From positions 1-28,964 of the forward strand of contig DATKBT010000138.1 of NCBI GenBank assembly GCA_035546295.1: a stretch of DNA of 28,964 nt, read 5' to 3'. Within the stretch, counting starts at the first letter, position 1; each line of letters begins with the position of its first letter. The notes below the pieces were generated by a model, which ran no database searches, had not been told where the DNA came from, and saw nothing but the letters and a program-made list of their open reading frames with translations. Shown here piece by piece: positions 25,998 through 28,964 of this stretch. The DNA comes from DATKBT01 sp035546295 (GTDB taxonomy: Bacteria; Acidobacteriota; Thermoanaerobaculia; Multivoradales; Multivoraceae). A program made the position numbers and the translations under genes.

Positions 25998-26003
25998 ATT
26001 GTA
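25998..26003 (-). promoter_or_regulatory. Candidate -10 box for a leaderless transcript
   Basis: On the minus strand TACAAT (26003 to 25998) is followed by 6 nt and then ATG at 25991. At normal -10 to start-site distance, transcription would begin at or next to the A of the ATG. No Shine-Dalgarno sequence precedes this ATG, which fits a leaderless mRNA. Confidence 0.4.
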
Positions 26004-26045
26004 GTGGCGCGCTCGTCGCAGACAGAGAAACCGGCGCATTCAGAG

Positions 26046-26531
26046 CTACGCGTCCCCCAGCTCCCCCTTCGAGCGCACCTCGAGCATCGTGGTCAAGGCG
26101 AACACCAGGGGCCGTTCCTCGAGATCGAAGAACCGGATCTCGACGAGGTACGACCGGCGGCCGCGATGCACCAGCCGGCTGCGGATGCGGAAGGTCGGCC
26201 CCAGCACCGGCGCCAGGTAGTCGACGCGCAGGTTGGTGGTGGCGAGCCAACGGGGGGCCGCGGTGCGCTCCTGGCCGGCGCGCACCGTGAGCAGCGCCAT
26301 CAGATCGACGTAGGTCGGCGTAAAGCCGCCGAACAGCTGACCTCGCGGGTTGCGGGCGCGATCGGGGAGATGCGCCAGCACGACCAGCTCGCCGTCCCCC
26401 TCGTGCTCGAGGTTCCAGTCGTGGGCCTCGAGGAAGTCGCCGGCCGGGTGACCGCGGCCGATCAGCCGGCCCGGCGGTGGAAACCGCCAGGGGTGCTCCC
26501 GGTGCGCGGTGGATTCGTCGGGAGGAGTCAT
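26046..26531 (-). CDS. PaaI-like hotdog-fold thioesterase
   Basis: From ATG 26531 this is a 161-residue hotdog-fold protein of the PaaI/acyl-CoA thioesterase type, expected to hydrolyse acyl-CoA or aryl-CoA thioesters in the cytosol. The central pattern NPRGQLFGGFTPTYVDLMAL (61-80) corresponds to the family's N..G..HGG....(A)D with Asn61 and Asp76 kept. The common His before GG is Phe67 here, so activity may be altered. ATTNLRVDYLAPV (97-109) is the conserved second strand. An AGGAG lies about 12 nt upstream of ATG 26531, rather far; longer starts are possible but add a low-complexity Ala/Pro stretch. It lies 54 bp upstream of the SWIM-like gene, on the same strand. Confidence 0.88.
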   Translation of the reverse strand: MTPPDESTAHREHPWRFPPPGRLIGRGHPAGDFLEAHDWNLEHEGDGELVVLAHLPDRARNPRGQLFGGFTPTYVDLMALLTVRAGQERTAAPRWLATTNLRVDYLAPVLGPTFRIRSRLVHRGRRSYLVEIRFFDLEERPLVFALTTMLEVRSKGELGDA

Positions 26532-26646
26532 CGGGGCTTTGGCTCCTGTCGCGGAGGAACGGCCGGCGGAAAACGGCGCCGGCAACGGCGCTGTCATACC
26601 ACGAGCGCCCACGTCGCGCAGCGATCCCGGCGCGGCGGAGATGCGG

Positions 26647-26675
26647 TTGACCTCCCGCAGACCCCCGCGTATCGT
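26647..26675 (+). promoter_or_regulatory. Sigma70-type promoter of the antiporter gene
   Basis: TTGACC (26647-26652), exactly 17 bp, then TATCGT (26670-26675). Five of six -35 bases and four of six -10 bases match consensus. Transcription would start near 26682, leaving a leader of about 80 nt before GTG 26762. It lies in the divergent gap facing the thioesterase gene. Confidence 0.6.
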
Positions 26676-26761
26676 CGCTCGGCGCTTTTCCCTCCATCGA
26701 TCCGCCGCCTCGCCGAGGGCGTCACCCCTCCTGCCCGCCGCCCCGCAGCCTCGAAGGCTCC

Positions 26762-27709
26762 GTGCTCATCCAGCTCTTCTCCATCGTCGCCGGCGTCGGC
26801 ATCCTCTACTACGGCGGCGAGATCCTGGTCCGCTACTCGACGGCTCTGGCGATCTCGCTCAACGTGAAGCCCCTGGTCATCGGGCTTACCGTCATCGCCT
26901 TCGGCACGTCGGCGCCGGAGCTGGCGGCGGGAGTGCTGGCGGCCGTGCAGCGCCATCCCGAGCTCGCGGTCGGCAACGTCATCGGCTCCAACATCGCCAA
27001 CATCGGGCTGATCCTGGGGCTCACCGTCGTCATCACTCCGCTCGTCGCGGCTCGAGAGTTCGTGCGCCGCGAGGTCCTGTTCATGCTCGCCACCGGCGCG
27101 CTGCTGATCCCGTTCGTGCTCACCGGCCGGTTCACGCGCTGGCAAGCGATCGTCCTGCTCGCGGCGATGGCGCTCTTCCTCTGGACGCTGCTGCGCAGCG
27201 GCTCGGCGGTGCCCGAAGACCTCGACGAGGAGGCGCCGGAGACCTCGGCGCTGCTCTCGTTCCTGGGCTCGGTCGCCGGCCTCGCCCTGCTCATCGGCGG
27301 CGCTCAGCTCCTGGTCTGGGCCTCGGTCGAGATGGCGCGCGGCTTCGGCGTCAGCGAACGCGTGATCGGTCTCACCGTCGTCGCCTTCGGCACCAGCGTC
27401 CCCGAGCTCGCCGGATGCCTGGCGGCCGCCGCCAAGAAGCACACCGACCTGGTGCTGGGCAACGTCATCGGGAGCAACGTCTTCAACACGCTGCTGGTCC
27501 TGCCCACGACCATCCTGATCCGGCCCTTCCCGGTTTCCTTCGGCGGCTTCGGCGTCGACCTGTTGGTGATGGTGGGCTTCAGCGTCGCCGTCGTCGTGTT
27601 CTTCGCCCGAGACCGAACGCTGACCCGATGGGAGGGGGTGCTCCTCTGTCTGGGCTACCTCGTCTACATCGGCTACCTCGCGGTCCAGGGCTCAGCGGCC
27701 GAGGCCTGA
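26762..27709 (+). CDS. Ca2+/Na+ antiporter of the CaCA family (YrbG-like)
   Basis: This 315-residue inner-membrane protein has the two inverted alpha repeats of Ca2+/cation antiporters: GLTVIAFGTSAPELAAG with GNVIGSNIANIGLI (41-84, Glu53) and GLTVVAFGTSVPELAG with GNVIGSNVFNTLLV (203-246, Glu215). The two glutamates are the expected ion-binding residues. About ten helices are predicted, with an acidic cytosolic loop near 150-162 (PEDLDEEAPE). It would extrude Ca2+ in exchange for Na+ or protons. The start is GTG 26762 with GAAGG 4 nt upstream; that site lies in a small hairpin (AGCCT, CGA, AGGCT at 26747-26759). It seems monocistronic. Confidence 0.95.
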   Translation: MLIQLFSIVAGVGILYYGGEILVRYSTALAISLNVKPLVIGLTVIAFGTSAPELAAGVLAAVQRHPELAVGNVIGSNIANIGLILGLTVVITPLVAAREFVRREVLFMLATGALLIPFVLTGRFTRWQAIVLLAAMALFLWTLLRSGSAVPEDLDEEAPETSALLSFLGSVAGLALLIGGAQLLVWASVEMARGFGVSERVIGLTVVAFGTSVPELAGCLAAAAKKHTDLVLGNVIGSNVFNTLLVLPTTILIRPFPVSFGGFGVDLLVMVGFSVAVVVFFARDRTLTRWEGVLLCLGYLVYIGYLAVQGSAAEA

Positions 27710-28142
27710 GCGCCGCCGGCATTCCGTTCGCGCCGGGACCGGCTGCCTGGCCCGAAGGAGCTGCGGCGCCTTCGGGGAACGGGGCCTTTCGGTTATTCTC
27801 GTCGAGTCACGACGAGCTGGCGTGGACGGCGCGTAGCTTCCAGCCGCAGCCTCCGAGGATCACGCTCTCTCTCGGCCTCCATCGCGACCCGACGGTCCTC
27901 ACCTCGATCGACCGATCCCGCAGCTCGTCGTTCGTCGACCGGCCGCCAGACCGACGGCCAGCCCCGCGAGACACGCCCGCCGATCACACCCACGGATCGT
28001 CCCCAGCCAAAAAAGCATCCGCGAGACCAGCCCAGCAGCCCGTCCGTGAACCCAGGCCGAGGGCAGGCGCTCGCGAGCGAGACGGAGCTGGGGCGCGGAC
28101 GCAGAACACAAGCCTCAACCGATCGACTCAGGATCTCCTGAC
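27710..28142. other. 433-bp gap upstream of gcvP
   Basis: No gene is supported; open frames here lack the codon bias of real genes. It holds hairpins at 27751-27776 and at 27798-27816 (CTCGTCG, loop AGTCA, CGACGAG) and a 12-bp perfect palindrome CGCTCGCGAGCG at 28068-28079. No glycine riboswitch could be recognised and no clear sigma70 promoter is visible. Confidence 0.5.
27751..27776 (+). terminator. Hairpin after the antiporter gene
   Basis: CCCGAAGG (27751-27758) and CCTTCGGG (27769-27776) form a perfect 8-bp stem with a 10-nt loop, 41 bp after the stop. Downstream CCTTTCGGTTATTC is mildly T-rich but not a true U-tract. Confidence 0.45.

Positions 28143-28964
<822 letters not shown>

Noticed and set aside
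27710..28142. Glycine riboswitch upstream of gcvP, suggested by CCGAAGGAG at 27752-27760
   Set aside because: That string is just one arm and loop of a simple hairpin near the antiporter stop, nearly 400 bp from gcvP. The other conserved glycine-aptamer segments are not present.

Overview
The window is very GC-rich DNA (third codon positions almost all G or C) and reads as a chromosomal segment of an Acidobacteriota-like bacterium. The best taxonomic clue is a PadR regulator overlapping a very large double-FtsX permease of the ADOP type (acidobacterial duplicated orphan permease). A TAT-exported Gfo/Idh/MocA oxidoreductase, BNR/sortilin-like secreted propellers and many short dispersed repeats fit the same picture. 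A related phylum such as Gemmatimonadota cannot be excluded. I see no tRNA, rRNA, CRISPR array, transposase or phage gene.

Layout. 159-4727 (+): exported oxidoreductase, a repeat-filled gap, then complete PEP carboxylase. 5048-9160: two divergent secreted beta-propeller proteins (BNR-repeat on -, PQQ-like on +) separated by a 573-bp gap that holds a 41-bp near-perfect palindrome, readable as a symmetric bidirectional promoter. 9384-14630 (+): a perfect 23-bp palindrome (candidate PadR operator), padR, the ADOP permease, and a separate ABC half-exporter. 14621-17546 (-): amidohydrolase, ECF sigma factor and a four-helix membrane protein, each start overlapping the previous stop by 4 bp. 17808-21276 (+): a PvdQ-like penicillin-acylase-family lipoprotein, diverging from the amidohydrolase, then an HpcH/HpaI aldolase. 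21524-26531 (-): hotdog thioesterase, an unrecognised protein with a SWIM-like CxxC..CxH motif, a GH127 lipoprotein and FdhD; the last three are joined by 4-bp start/stop overlaps. 26762-28964 (+): Ca2+/Na+ antiporter and the 5' part of glycine dehydrogenase (gcvP), cut by the window end.

How the genes work together. PEP carboxylase and glycine dehydrogenase are central metabolism. Most of the rest act at or outside the inner membrane. Two units look like self-contained regulatory modules: padR-ADOP behind its palindrome, and the coupled amidohydrolase-sigma-membrane protein unit, where the membrane protein may hold the sigma factor inactive. The non-coding DNA is unusually structured. Two copies of a REP-like hairpin show compensatory stem changes, a pair of 37-bp direct repeats flanks one of them, several short tandem duplications occur with periods of 15, 18 or 21 bp, and hairpins without U-tracts follow several stop codons. 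No complete new system is proven by sequence alone; the best candidates for a second look are the palindromic bidirectional promoter, the PadR palindrome with ADOP, the REP-like element and the SWIM-like/GH127/FdhD unit.
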